From: Acanthamoeba sp. SK_2022b
Taxonomy: Eukaryota > Discosea > Longamoebia > Acanthamoebidae
Length of the DNA stretch: 13,236 bases
Direction: 5' to 3'
Assembly (NCBI GenBank): GCA_027943245.1
Contig: JANDJZ010000932.1
Coordinates: forward strand, 1-13,236
The notes below the pieces were generated by a model. The model did no database searches, was not told the DNA's origin, and saw only the letters and a program-made list of their open reading frames with translations. The position numbers were made by a program, and so were the translations under genes. Shown here one piece after another: positions 1 through 10,234 of this stretch (position 1 is its first letter; every line of letters starts with the position of its first letter).

Positions 1-1071
1 TGCCGTTGTCCTGCATTCCCACACGGGCGTGAGGTTCGCCGCGTGGCGTGCGCGCGAGCCCGCGTGCATGCCCGACATACCTGAACGTGAGCAAACGGGG
101 TCTTGTCGGCGGGGAAGTCGCCGGCAAACTCGACCGTGAAGGTGTTGCCGCCCTCGAGCACGCGCTTGCCCTTGGCGTCGTAGCCTGACCGTCAGGTCAG
201 CAGCAGCCCTCAAACCGAAACAAGTACAAAATCAAAATTAAAAAAAAATAAATTAATTGCATAAAAAATTAAAATGAATAAATTAAAAAAATTATTATTA
301 AAACTTGGAGGCTGGGACGGTACTGGTGATGTTGAAGTGGGCCGACTGCAGGGCCGCGGCAGAGGTGAGGCCCTTGCCATCGGCAACGCAGTGGGCCGCG
401 CTGAGCGAGACGGCGGCGTTGCCGCGCAGCTTGATGCGGCCATGGCCCTTGACCAACCTGACCAACAGGCCGCCGTCAGTATCACCGTCACCGTCAGGTT
501 CCTCCGTGTCCATCGCGTGGTATGAGTAGACGCGCGCGTACTTCTTGTAGAGCTTGACGCCCACCTCGTAGTCGCCGGGGGTCGTGGGCGTGTACTCGAC
601 GGTGTAGGTGCCGTCGTGGTTGTTGGCCACCTTCACCGGCAACGACTTTCCATCGTCGCCCGTCACGCTGATCTCCAAATCCTGCGTGTCCCCCCCCCCC
701 ACACACCACACACACACATCAGTCTCTGCGCGCACATGAGATACGCGGCGTGTATCGGTCTACCTTCATTTGCTCGTCCTTGAGCACGAGGGCCTCCTTG
801 TTGACGGTGCCGTAGATGGACACCTGGAACTGGTTGGGCTCGCCCAGCGTCGGGGCCTCGATGCCGCGGCCCATGACCATGCAGCGGTAGGGATCCGAGT
901 CGCTCCACGCGCGGAAGTAGCCCACGTAGGTCAGCACGGAGAGCTCGTCGGGCGTCGCCGTCAGCACCAGATCGCCAGCCTCGACGATCTGCGGGATGCC
1001 CAGCGCCTCATCCGCTTTCTGCGTGCATTGTGTTGTGTGTGTGTGTTGTGTGTGTGTGTGTTGTGTGTGTG

Positions 1072-1127
<56 letters not shown>

Positions 1128-1332
1128 GCATGAGCCGATCTGCCGGGCAGAGACGGGTGGGTGGGCAGGGCGTACGGCGAGGGCGAGCTGAGTGGTGGTG
1201 AGGCGAGCGTCGACGTCGCCGCCCTTGACCTGCTGCTTGAGGGCCTCCAGGTCGAGCGTCGAAGGGCGCAGACTCTCCACGAGCGCCGCAATCGCGAGAC
1301 CGTCCTACGCCACACACACACACACACACACG

Positions 1333-1411
<79 letters not shown>

Positions 1412-2370
1412 AGAGCGGTTACTAGGCAGAATGACGCGGCCACGAAGGCAAAGATGACGTGGCCCGATGCGGCGCTGAGAGAGGGAGGGGGGCGACGGGT
1501 ACCTGCCACGATGAGGTGAAGTTGGTGACCTGCACGCCCTTGGGGTCGCACTTGGACTTGACCCACTCGAGCAGCTCCTGCTTCATGGCGGCGCCCCTGG
1601 CCCTCGCCGGACCGCTCTTGGCCACTCCGCCCGACTTGGTGCCAGCCCCGCTCGCGCCCGCCGCAGCGATCTCATTGCCGCTTCCGCCTGGCACCATGCG
1701 CAACGATGTCGTGCGCTAAGCGGCCAAACCAGCGAGTAGAGAGGGGGGGTGGCCTTACCTCGGCTGGCGAGCCCGGCACCGCCCTGGAGATGGTAGTGGA
1801 GGATGAGGGTCCAGATGAGACCGAGAATGAGCTTCAGGTTGGGGTCGACGATGTCTGTGTGAGTGGTTTGGAGTCTTATAAGTCGACGCGAGGCTTCGAG
1901 CACGAAGTAGAACAACGACTACAAACGAGTAGGAAAGAAAGGGAGGGGGTAAACCTTCAGGGCCAATGCCGAGGAGGTAGATGCCCTCGTTCTTGATGGC
2001 CTGCAGGGCGAGCATGCAGTTCTGCAGCTTCTCGAACCGCATACGCGGTCGCGCCGAGTAGCTTCATTGCGCAGGCAAGAAAGTTTAATGGCTTTTTCTC
2101 GATGTTTTTTTATATGATTATTTCTGGTGCTACAAGGAGGGAGGGGGGGAGCATGTACCCTTTGAGGAGAGCGCCAGAGAGCTCTTCAACCAGATGGATG
2201 AGATGAATGCCGTCGGGCAAGTCTTGCAAGAGGTCGCTGATCTGGCCGCCCCGTCGGGCCAGCTGCTGGTTGACCCAGCGCGTGAAGGTGCGCTGTTGAA
2301 CGGCCACCCAGTCGCGCTTTTCCTCGCCTGCCCGGCCCATGTCTTCGCTGGTCAGCCCTGCCTTCTTCAT
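1..2370 (-). CDS. Filamin / ABP-120-type actin cross-linking protein, N-terminal part (3' end outside window)
   Basis: Actin-binding dimeric rod protein family that cross-links cortical F-actin. Exons on the minus strand: 2370-2159, 2061-1955, 1854-1759, 1687-1503, 1304-1176, 1018-764, 681-542, 457-324, 184-81 and 10-1; all phases agree and give 457 codons before the window edge. CH1 is about residues 20-130, starting with the actin-site motif QQRTFTRWVNQQL and ending DIVDPNLKLILGLIWTLIL. A Gly/Ala-rich linker spans about 131-172, and CH2 about 173-270 (WVKSKCDPKGVQVTNFTSSW, then DGLAIAALVESLRP, then ALGIPQIVEAGDL). Filamin repeat 1 follows (about 275-385, NNHDGTYTVEYTPTTPGDYEV), then the start of repeat 2 (AAHCVADGKGL). 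CH1-CH2-filamin order matches Dictyostelium gelation factor; the number of repeats is unknown. The ATG at 2370 lies just ahead of CH1. The 84-nt intron 458-541 has no stop and is inferred because removing it restores a normal repeat end (LYKKLVKGHGRIKL). Confidence 0.93.
1029..1128. repeat. Compound microsatellite (TG)n-(GA)n in filamin intron 5
   Basis: An imperfect (TG)n run at 1029-1106, broken by extra T residues, joins a (GA)n run at 1107-1128. It lies in the inferred 157-nt intron 1019-1175. On the transcribed (minus) sense it reads (CT)n then (CA)n just before the acceptor, so it can serve as the pyrimidine tract. It is the reverse complement of the array in the neighbouring intron. 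Confidence 0.97.
1311..1415. repeat. Long (AC)n microsatellite in filamin intron 4
   Basis: The (CA)n/(AC)n tract spans 1311-1408 with one interruption at 1331-1334; the uninterrupted part is about 75 bp, followed by a few GA units to 1415. It fills half of the inferred 198-nt intron 1305-1502. On the sense strand it reads (GT)n right up to a few bases before the acceptor TAG at 1307-1305, so this intron has a GU-repeat where a pyrimidine tract would be expected. Alternating purine-pyrimidine DNA of this type can also adopt Z-form. Confidence 0.97.
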
Positions 2371-2903
2371 GGTGCTTTCGAGTGATTGATCTTCTCTCTC
2401 TCCACTACTCTTGTAAGCCCACGTGCAAGTGTATGTTGGGCTGGGGCCTCTTCAAGGACGCAGGCTGGCAGCAGAGGGCGTGGTGTGAGATCGAGTGCGT
2501 GGTTGTACCAAGGGCCAAGCTTGGTCGCTGGTGAGCCCCTGAAGCTGGTGTGGAGCTCCCAAAGGTTGCCTCAATTTCAAAATGCAGTAATACAACGTGG
2601 CATTCCTAGCATTCTAAAATATTCCGCATATCGAAAATTATCCTCCTACCAGTTTCCTATTGGTAACATACGGACGCCTTAAAACGGTGCACGGTGGCAA
2701 GGAGAGTTTATACCGGGCGGAACTTGGACGAGGAACATGTTTGGTATACGGAATAGGCTAGTGAACTGAGTGACGCGCAGGAAGGAGAACCATCTACGTC
2801 GCTGGGTATCCCGAGAAGAAGCGAGACCAACCACCGCTACTTACGACGCCCTACTACCTCTCTATTTGTGTACTTGTTGTTGTGCCCAGCTATTGGGTTG
2901 TTT

Positions 2904-2909
2904 TTTATT
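2904..2909 (-). terminator. Probable polyadenylation signal AATAAA of the GATA gene
   Basis: On the minus strand an AATAAA hexamer sits in an A-rich stretch about 75 nt past the GATA stop codon (2984-2986), within the usual distance range. The hexamer and its position are seen; its use is inferred. Confidence 0.6.
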
Positions 2910-2918
2910 ATTTGTGGA

Positions 2919-2926
2919 TATGTACA
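2919..2926 (-). promoter_or_regulatory. PUF/Pumilio-type element TGTACATA in the GATA 3' UTR
   Basis: The minus strand reads TGTACATA 57 nt after the stop codon, upstream of the AATAAA hexamer. It fits the PUF-protein consensus UGUANAUA known from many eukaryotes. An identical octamer follows the next gene (5454-5461). Confidence 0.5.
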
Positions 2927-2983
2927 AACACAAGGCCGGTCAGTAGAAGGTGGGCGTGCACCGGATCCCAACCCCGGCACTCC

Positions 2984-3835
2984 TCAGTTGAGAAGCGAAT
3001 AGATGTCCGAACGCCGCTCCGCGGCCGGCGGTGCAGCCACGGGCTCCGCCTTGACGCGGGCGTAGGGCAGCGGCGAAGTTGCGGGCGAAGAGGGGCACGA
3101 AGTGCTGGTCACCCTGGGCCCGTGCTGCGACTGGCCTCCTTGGCTGTTGGCCATCGCCAGCTTCCTGCGCTGGAAGCGCTGGCCGCAGGCGTTGCAGAGC
3201 GAGGCCTGGCCGTCGGGCCCGAGGCGCCACTGGAGCGTGTTGTTCGTGTGGCACTCGGCGCACACGCGGTCGCTCGTCTTCTTGCCGCGCTTGGACGAGG
3301 GCGCGGGCGGGGCGGCCACGCTCGACGACGACGGCGGCGTGTTCTTGACGCTCCGGTGCTGACCGCAGCCTCCCTTGCTGACGTTGCGCTTCACGGCCGA
3401 CTTGGCGCTGGGGCGCACGGGCGACGACGTCGCCTGCTGGGCCAGCTGGGCGGCGAGCTGCGACGACAGTAGGCCCGGAAGCAGGATGGCCGAGGTCGTC
3501 GTGGTCGTCGTCGTCGTAGTCGACGAGTTGTTGACGTGGCTGCGGTGGCTCGCCGCGTGCGGCGCGACGCCGGCGGCAGCGGCGGCCATCTGGATGTCGA
3601 GCAGGGCCATGTAGAGCTGCTGGGCCGTCGGAACTGCGGACGAGGGCACGTGGCCGTCGAGGGTGAGGTGAGGCAGGTACAGGCCGCCATGTTGATGTTG
3701 TTGTTGTTGTTGAGGCGGGAAGAGCGGAGGAAGCTGGACGTTGTGGTTCTTCTGGTGAAGGTGGGCGGCGGATCCGCGGTGGTCTCCTCCTTCCATTTTC
3801 AACATCTGGCTGGCGTGTTGGGCGAGAGACTGCAT
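2984..3835 (-). CDS. GATA-type zinc-finger DNA-binding protein (283 aa)
   Basis: Probable nuclear transcription factor with no visible intron. One type-IV zinc finger uses Cys192, Cys195, Cys214 and Cys217 in a C-X2-C-X18-C-X2-C arrangement (core CAECHTNNTLQWRLGPDG, then LCNACGQRFQRRK), preceded by a basic KRGKK stretch that may be a nuclear signal. The X18 spacing is that of plant and Dictyostelium GATA factors rather than the animal X17. Two positions are unusual: WRLGP where WRRGP is common, and CNACGQ where CNACGL is usual. The rest is low complexity: a poly-Gln patch near 40, a nine-Thr run, and Ser/Pro-rich flanks. A VKAEP site (about 261-265) fits the sumoylation consensus. The chain ends RRSDIYSLLN, as does the neighbouring protein. 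The ATG at 3835 has A at -3 and a CA-rich leader; an out-of-frame ATG lies upstream at 3935. Target genes cannot be read from sequence. Confidence 0.92.
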   Translation of the reverse strand: MQSLAQHASQMLKMEGGDHRGSAAHLHQKNHNVQLPPLFPPQQQQQHQHGGLYLPHLTLDGHVPSSAVPTAQQLYMALLDIQMAAAAAGVAPHAASHRSHVNNSSTTTTTTTTTSAILLPGLLSSQLAAQLAQQATSSPVRPSAKSAVKRNVSKGGCGQHRSVKNTPPSSSSVAAPPAPSSKRGKKTSDRVCAECHTNNTLQWRLGPDGQASLCNACGQRFQRRKLAMANSQGGQSQHGPRVTSTSCPSSPATSPLPYARVKAEPVAAPPAAERRSDIYSLLN

Positions 3836-5453
3836 TGTGTTTGTGTTTGTGGTGTGGTGTGTGTAGAGGAGAAGGAGAAGGAAGAAGTTGTCGTCCCGTG
3901 TCAGCCAACAGAGTCATTGCGTCAACCAAACTCATGAGAGGCAAATGAGCTGAACTCGCCCGATTGGGCCAAGAAACTGAACGAGCGGATCACCGCGCAA
4001 ACACCACCGGGCAACACCACCACCACGCGCTGTACGGGAAACAACGTACGTTCATGTGCATTACCAACCGCTGCTCCTCCAACTCGACCTTGTTTTAGTC
4101 TTTGGCGAAGGTGCCCGCTGCTGCGCTAACCGCGATGTAGGCGAGGTTGGGAGGCTGGGAGAAGTTGGATTCTACGCGAGCAGGCGATCCGTGGACTCGT
4201 TCAACTAACTGGGGAATACTTGTTCGAGTTGAGGTGGGGTAGAGGTTGTGGTCTCTTGTTACTGAGTCAAGACCGCGTAGCTTCTTCTTGGGTTGTAGTC
4301 GTTGAAAGGGCTGGTGCGATCGTGGTGGTGGGTTGAAAAGAAGAGGAAACTCGCCAAGAGAGTGCTTGAGGCTGTGGAGATGGCGGTGGTGGGGTGGGTC
4401 GTGTGTGCTTATGGTGGTTGGTGGTGAGCCAGGTGCGAATGTGGACTGAGGGGCAGGAGAGGAGAAGGCTCTTTAGGTGGTGCCCATGAAAGCTCGAGCT
4501 TGGCCGTTGTCGGGGAATGCACCAGATGGGTCGGACGCTTCTGACGTAACGGAACGACACCGGCTCGCCAAGCGGCCCTTTAATCGCCTCGCTGCTACTG
4601 GTTGCCCAGTGCTTGCTCGGTTTCTGTCGACATTGGTCGGCGACAATGTTCAGAAAAGGACAGTGATAGGGAAAGTCCAGCGATTCGGTTGCACCACAAT
4701 TAGAGACCAGTGATCACCGACTGTTGGTCAACAGGAACAGGCGCTTGAGAGGAGATCGACATTTGGCAAAAATCGAAAACTGCATAAAAAGAGAACAGCC
4801 AATGGCAGTGGTTCCAAGCTCAGGCGACCAGTGGGAACCCAAGGGAACTTGGGAAGCGCCCTAGCAATGGTCGCCTGAGATCGAAAGCCTTGGTGCAGCA
4901 CCTCGCCAGCAAGCGCGCCCGCAAAGGCGTGGCTCCACCTGGCTTCAACGCATCGGTCGCATTCTCGGGTGTGTTCCTCCGGGGAGTAAGAGTGTGCACC
5001 GCAAGTGCACCACCCAAGTGCAGCCCCAACTTCCTTTCCAGCTCCCTTTCTTGAACTGCATGTGCCTCTGAGATACCAATTACCTGTCCGAGCTACAGGT
5101 CCGGCCATGGAAGAATAGCTTTTCTCAACTCGGTCGGGAGCGGTGCCCACACACGGACAAACACCGTGCTACCACACGGCCTCTGGTTTTCCCTGGGCTG
5201 GCCCTTAGTAATCCGCTACTAAAGGGGAGCACAAACTGAGGAAGCCGAGTGTCAAACCTCGTCACCCATCATGCCAAGCACAGCACTTGCTGCTGTCTGG
5301 AGCCCCCATTTCCCCCTTTGCCTTCCGTGCAGGTCTGAGGTCTGGCGACTTGCGCACGGCCGCATCTCGCGGTAGCGGGACTGGCCGCAGCCTTATCGAG
5401 GCAGATAACCCGCCTGAACGTGCTTGTAACTCTTTACATTACCCTGGAATTGC
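3836..5453. other. Intergenic region upstream of the GATA gene
   Basis: About 1.6 kb without a gene I can support. It should hold the promoter of the GATA gene, whose leader is pyrimidine- and CA-rich on the minus strand (3836-3890), and the 3' flank of the next gene. Open frames exist (for example 5150-4728 on the minus strand, 140 codons) but show no domain and no convincing splice context. A short hairpin, CACGG/CCGTG with a 7-nt loop, lies near 5152-5168. Confidence 0.5.
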
Positions 5454-5461
5454 TATGTACA
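5454..5461 (-). promoter_or_regulatory. PUF/Pumilio-type element TGTACATA in the 3' flank of the 5506-7011 gene
   Basis: The minus strand reads TGTACATA 44 nt after the stop codon. It is the same octamer, at nearly the same distance, as in the GATA gene 3' flank, and fits UGUANAUA. Binding is inferred. Confidence 0.5.
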
Positions 5462-5505
5462 TGTGGCCTTTCACGACACACAAAAATGAGGTTTTCTATC
5501 CGCGG

Positions 5506-7011
5506 TCAGTTGAGGAGGCCGTAGATGTCTGACCGCTTGGTGGTCGTCGTAGTCGTCGTTGTTGTCGTGGTGGGCATCGGGGGAGACGACGGTGGAGACG
5601 ATGAACTGAACGGCGCACAATAGGGCTCCAGACAGCTCTGCGGCGAAGACACGGCCATCGGCGAGAAGGAGGGGGAGGCCGTCGCGCGTCGGTCGAGCTC
5701 CTCGCGGCGGTATTGGGCTTCGCGATCTTGTAGCGGCTGGAGGACGTGTCGGCGGGCGCTGGGGACCTGGTCGCGCGGCACTGGGGCCGACTGGGAGCGT
5801 CGCCGCTTGCGCAGGTGCTGGGCGTGGGCTTGGATGAGGGCGTCTCGGGCAGCCGTCGCGGAGACAGCAGAGACCATGGCGCTGGTGGCAGCCGCCGTCG
5901 TGGTGCTGCCGCGGATTTGACTCACGTCCTCGCTCGACGTCACCCGGCTGAGAGGCGTCGGCCGCGTGACCACGCCCGTCGACGACGACCAGAACAGAGG
6001 TCGGGCCGGGTCCATGTGCTGCTGCGCGTAGCGGACAGGCCACTGATCGGAATGCCCGGAATGCTGCTGCATTGTCGTCGACAAATGTGGGCCACTCACG
6101 TGTGCGGGCACCATGGAGAACGGCTGGTGAGGGTGATGGTGATGCTGCTGCTGGTGATGGTGGCACGGTGCCACCGGTACCACGCCGACCGAGGGGTGGA
6201 GGTAGGGATGGTAGTAGCCATGCGGCTGGTGGTGGTGGTGATGATGCGGCGGCGGCAGCGGCGGCTGGTGTTGATGGAGCTGGCCATGGTCCCAGGCGTA
6301 GGGCGACTGCGGCAGCGGCGAAGGCGGCTGGTGGTGTTGCTGCTGTGGGGCGCGCGTGGTGACCGGAGAGGCGACGCCCTTAGAGCGCTTAAGCGCACGA
6401 GGCCGTACTGGGCACGAGGCCGATGACGAAGTCAAGCTCACCATCGGAGGCGAAGGCGACGGCGGGCTCGGCGACGCGCCCGCGACCGAGTCAACAGACG
6501 CAGGGCCGCTTGCGGCGAGGACCGACACGAGCGACTGGACGGTATCGACGTCACGCGGCCGGAGTTTGAATAGCTCCGCTGGCGGGGCTCCGGAGGTAGG
6601 ATCTGCCACAACGCCGGCGAGAAACTGCGGAGTGGACAAGGAATACACCACGACACACTCATTGTTATTATCACACTCCATTAATTAAAAAAGACTGTAT
6701 AATATCTACGCGGCTTGCGGTGGAAGTGCAAATAACAGAGAGAGAGAGAGAGAGTTTTCCACACTCGCCATCATACATATCAATACATATCAAGAGAAAT
6801 ATATAAAAATAAGAGTGGGTCGACGCACGTTCATGCTGGACGAGAGGAAGGTCGTGGCGCCGGCGGGCGACCGGCTCGGCGCGCAGCCGTGGGCGGAGTT
6901 CAGGTCGGGCACCGGCGGGGAGGAGGGCCATGGTGAGGTTGCCGTTTCCGGAGAGTAGTGGTGGCCGGCGCCGTGGGGCTCGAGCTTGACGTGGTGGGCG
7001 AGGTAGGCCAT
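5506..7011 (-). CDS. His/Pro/Ser/Thr-rich probable nuclear protein of unknown family (433 aa, two exons)
   Basis: I do not recognise a domain. Exon 1 is 7011-6829 (61 codons), the intron 6828-6625 (204 nt, GTGCGT...CAG), exon 2 6624-5506; phase 0 on both sides. The ATG at 7011 has a strong context (GCAGCCATGG). Residues 8-12 are VKLEP, a sumoylation-type site. A short helix-prone stretch near 80-100 (LFKLRPRDVDTVQSLVSVL) is the most ordered-looking part. Then come Ser/Pro-rich blocks, a His/Gln-rich segment (about 155-230, with a run of six His), a basic RKRRRSQS nuclear-signal candidate near 333-340, an Arg/Glu-rich stretch (about 350-374), and an eleven-Thr run. The C-terminus KRSDIYGLLN matches that of the GATA protein next door. 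It may be a regulatory protein acting with or descended from the GATA neighbour; that is inference. Confidence 0.75.
6734..6754. repeat. (GA)n microsatellite in the intron of the 5506-7011 gene
   Basis: A pure (AG)n run of about 20 bp. On the transcribed strand it is (CT)n, upstream of the acceptor, and can act as a pyrimidine tract. Confidence 0.9.
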
Positions 7012-8337
7012 GGCTGCTTTCCTTGAGGGGAGCGGGCTTGGTGTGCGTGCGGTGTGCTTTGGAGCGGGAGCGTAGCGGCAATAAAAAAGCTAGAGGAGCG
7101 CGGGGCACTTGACTGTCCGGGCAGGTTTGGTTTTGGGGTTCGTTGGCGAGCCGTCTGGCGAGATGCCGTCCACACCGCTGTAACGGAAGCACTGCTCCTG
7201 CTTTGGAACCAATGGCCGAGCGCCTCTCGCGAACACGCCAGCTGTCGACGAAAGACCTGACAGTGCCACCGGTGGCGCGATGGGGGGAAGCGAAGCTACG
7301 ATATTGGGGCTCAAGTCGTTGACGTGGCTGTGGGCGAGCGCGAGGATAACTTGATATTAAAAAACAAAAATAACTGCTGGTTGCCGGTGAGTCGGGTGTG
7401 CGGCAGGAGAAAGCACAGTGCGGTGTGGTGTGGCGGGTGGTGACTCACTGCACGCTGTGGGAGCGTCGTCTGAGCTGAAGGAGAGGAGAAAACAACAGTT
7501 ATGGTCCTCGCGCCTTTCTGCTTTATGCGGGGTAGCGCGTTGTCGTCGGCGCCCGCCCCAGGCCAACAGTGGAGCGAACCAGACACCGGTAGGCGCAATC
7601 CCTGGCTACCCAAACCATCAGTAAATCTGCTCACGGGTCCGGAGAAACAGCTCAGGCCAATCGGACTTCACGTTACCCTTAACAACGCCCGCAAGGACCG
7701 CCGGTGACTGCAACCCATTTGTCGTTCGCAGCTCACGGCCGCCGGACCACATGGTGCAAGCCACCCGCCAGGCGGGTTCCTCTTCAACGAGGCCGAATGG
7801 CCGTTGGTCCGCTTCCTGACACTAAGGAAAAGCAGAACGACTCAAGGCGCCCCCGTTGGCCAACGCACCGCACCACTGGACACGGCCGGCGATTTTGTTT
7901 TAAGGAAAGGAGCACACGACCGAGTGGGGCCTTCGGGCAACAGTTCGAGAGACAACTGCTGGCGTGTGCTTGCCGAGAGGGCACGGGCGGGGCTTAACTG
8001 TTGCCTCGTGCCTCGGCCATTGGCCGCTACCTTGCGTGCCACAGATGAACGGCAACCGAGACGCCCCCGCCATGCCCCCCCACTGCGCCGCCGCAAAGGA
8101 CCGAGCTCCGCCCGACAGCTGGCGAGTGGCGGGAGCTGGGGGCCACCTTCACACCGATCACCATCGCATGGAGATGGGGCCCAGTTAAGATGGTGTAACC
8201 AATCCACTTGCTCTACACGCTCGCGAGCTCGAGCTGCCGCGATGACGTCGGCCACACGCACGAGAGACACGCGCTCTCTACTCCCGCCGCGGGAAGGATG
8301 AGGTGGGGAGTGCAGCGCTGGAGGACTCGGCCGGAGT
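7012..8337. other. Intergenic region between the adenylate kinase 3' end and the 5506-7011 gene
   Basis: About 1.3 kb holding the 5' flank of the gene starting at 7011 and the 3' flank of the adenylate kinase gene. Open frames up to 165 codons (7804-8301, plus strand) look like unselected GC-rich sequence and show no domain. A 12-bp perfect palindrome CGTTGGCCAACG lies at 7854-7865. I see no RNA gene here. Confidence 0.5.
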
Positions 8338-9572
<1,235 letters not shown>

Positions 9573-9681
9573 GATGTAGCACGCACCTCGCCTCTTCTCT
9601 GGCGCCACAGCAGTAAAACTCGGGCAAGATCTTCTGTCCCGATAGCCCAAAACGGAAGGTCAGACCATTTCCATCGCGTAA

Positions 9682-9688
9682 TATATAA
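9682..9688 (+). promoter_or_regulatory. TATA-like element upstream of tRNA-Gly copy 1
   Basis: TATATAA ends 26 nt before the tRNA 5' end. The minus-strand Gly copy has the same heptamer 29 nt upstream (10264-10270), and the third Gly copy has TATAACA 31 nt upstream (11224-11230). Confidence 0.5.
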
Positions 9689-9714
9689 CGTCCTTAGCTC
9701 TATTGTGATAAGAA

Positions 9715-9785
9715 GCATCCGTGGTCCAGTGGCAAGATTTCCGCCTGCCACGCGGGAGACCCGGGTTCAATTCCCGGCGGATGCA
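9715..9785 (+). tRNA. tRNA-Gly(GCC), copy 1
   Basis: 71 nt with a full cloverleaf: acceptor GCATCCG/CGGATGC, anticodon loop CTGCCAC giving GCC, T loop TTCAATT closed by CCCGG/CCGGG-type pairing, and discriminator A. No intron and no encoded CCA. A Pol III stop TTTT follows at 9790-9793. The sequence is identical to the other two Gly copies. It stands apart from the Gly-Lys pairs and points towards the Lys gene on the other strand. Confidence 0.97.
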
Positions 9786-9991
9786 TATCTTTTGCTCCTG
9801 CCCCCCTTACGGTCCGTCCTCATCACAAGTTGTCGGGACGCACCCAGCATTGAAGGCCATACTTGGGAGCAGAACGTCCTACCATCACCAAAAATACAGC
9901 CAGATGGTGATATCAAGGAGGGAACCAGACCAAGGTGTGAGGGAACAAGGTCAGGAGAGCCACAAGGAAGGGGGGGTGGGCAAAAGGAGGT
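9786..9991. other. Spacer between tRNA-Gly copy 1 and the minus-strand tRNA-Lys
   Basis: The first ~20 nt after the tRNA match the 3' flank of the other Gly copies, then the sequence diverges. The right part (from about 9930) belongs to the inverted-repeat arm and contains the Pol III stop of the Lys gene as AAAA at 9982-9985. Confidence 0.7.
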
Positions 9992-10064
9992 AGCCGACCG
10001 TGGGGCTCGAACCCACGACCACAAGATTAAGAGTCTTGCGCTCTACCGACTGAGCTAGGACGGC
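9992..10064 (-). tRNA. tRNA-Lys(CTT), copy 1
   Basis: 73 nt including the discriminator. Anticodon stem CAAGA/TCTTG closes loop CTCTTAA, giving CTT; the D arm GCTC/GAGC and T arm GTGGG/CCCAC with loop TTCGAGC are standard. The acceptor GCCGTCC/GGTCGGC has a U-U mismatch at 5:68, and the base at position 73 is U. Identical to copy 2. Confidence 0.96.
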
Positions 10065-10163
10065 TGATGCGGTGGTACACTGTGCTCCTGTTGTGTGCTC
10101 CTGTTATGTAGGCGGCGATTACATGCGCCGCAGCTCACTGATGCAGAGAAGGAGCAAAAGATA

Positions 10164-10234
10164 TGCATCCGCCGGGAATTGAACCCGGGTCTCCCGCGTG
10201 GCAGGCGGAAATCTTGCCACTGGACCACGGATGC
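10164..10234 (-). tRNA. tRNA-Gly(GCC), copy 2
   Basis: Identical to copy 1 on the opposite strand, with the Pol III stop seen as AAAA at 10156-10159 and TATATAA 29 nt upstream (plus positions 10264-10270). It lies 99 nt upstream of tRNA-Lys copy 1 on the same strand. Confidence 0.97.

Larger units (their letters stand above)
2371..2983. other. Intergenic region between filamin start and GATA gene end
   Basis: This holds the 5' flank of the filamin gene (a CT-rich stretch near 2390-2405 on the plus strand) and the 3' flank of the GATA gene. I see no convincing coding sequence: the one longer frame (2386-2682) has no recognisable content. The only sites I can name are the poly(A) signal and the PUF-like element near 2904-2926. 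Confidence 0.6.

Noticed and set aside
719..1566. Frames translating to Val-Cys or His-Thr repeats
   Set aside because: They are read-through of (GT)n/(CA)n arrays inside introns of the filamin gene.
2940..3944. 334-codon minus-strand frame overlapping the GATA gene
   Set aside because: It runs out of frame across the finger, has no domain, and is rich in Arg/Pro/Ala as expected for a GC-rich shadow frame.
4728..5150. 140-codon minus-strand frame with a CxC and CxxC pair
   Set aside because: No known domain, no splice or start context that stands out, and composition like nearby non-coding sequence; too weak to call a zinc-binding gene.
7854..7865. 12-bp palindrome CGTTGGCCAACG as a regulatory site
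   Set aside because: Single short palindrome in GC-rich intergenic DNA, far from any start; chance cannot be excluded.
7804..8301. 165-codon plus-strand frame between genes
   Set aside because: Arg/Pro/Ser-rich translation without domain or periodicity; typical of chance frames in GC-rich intergenic DNA.
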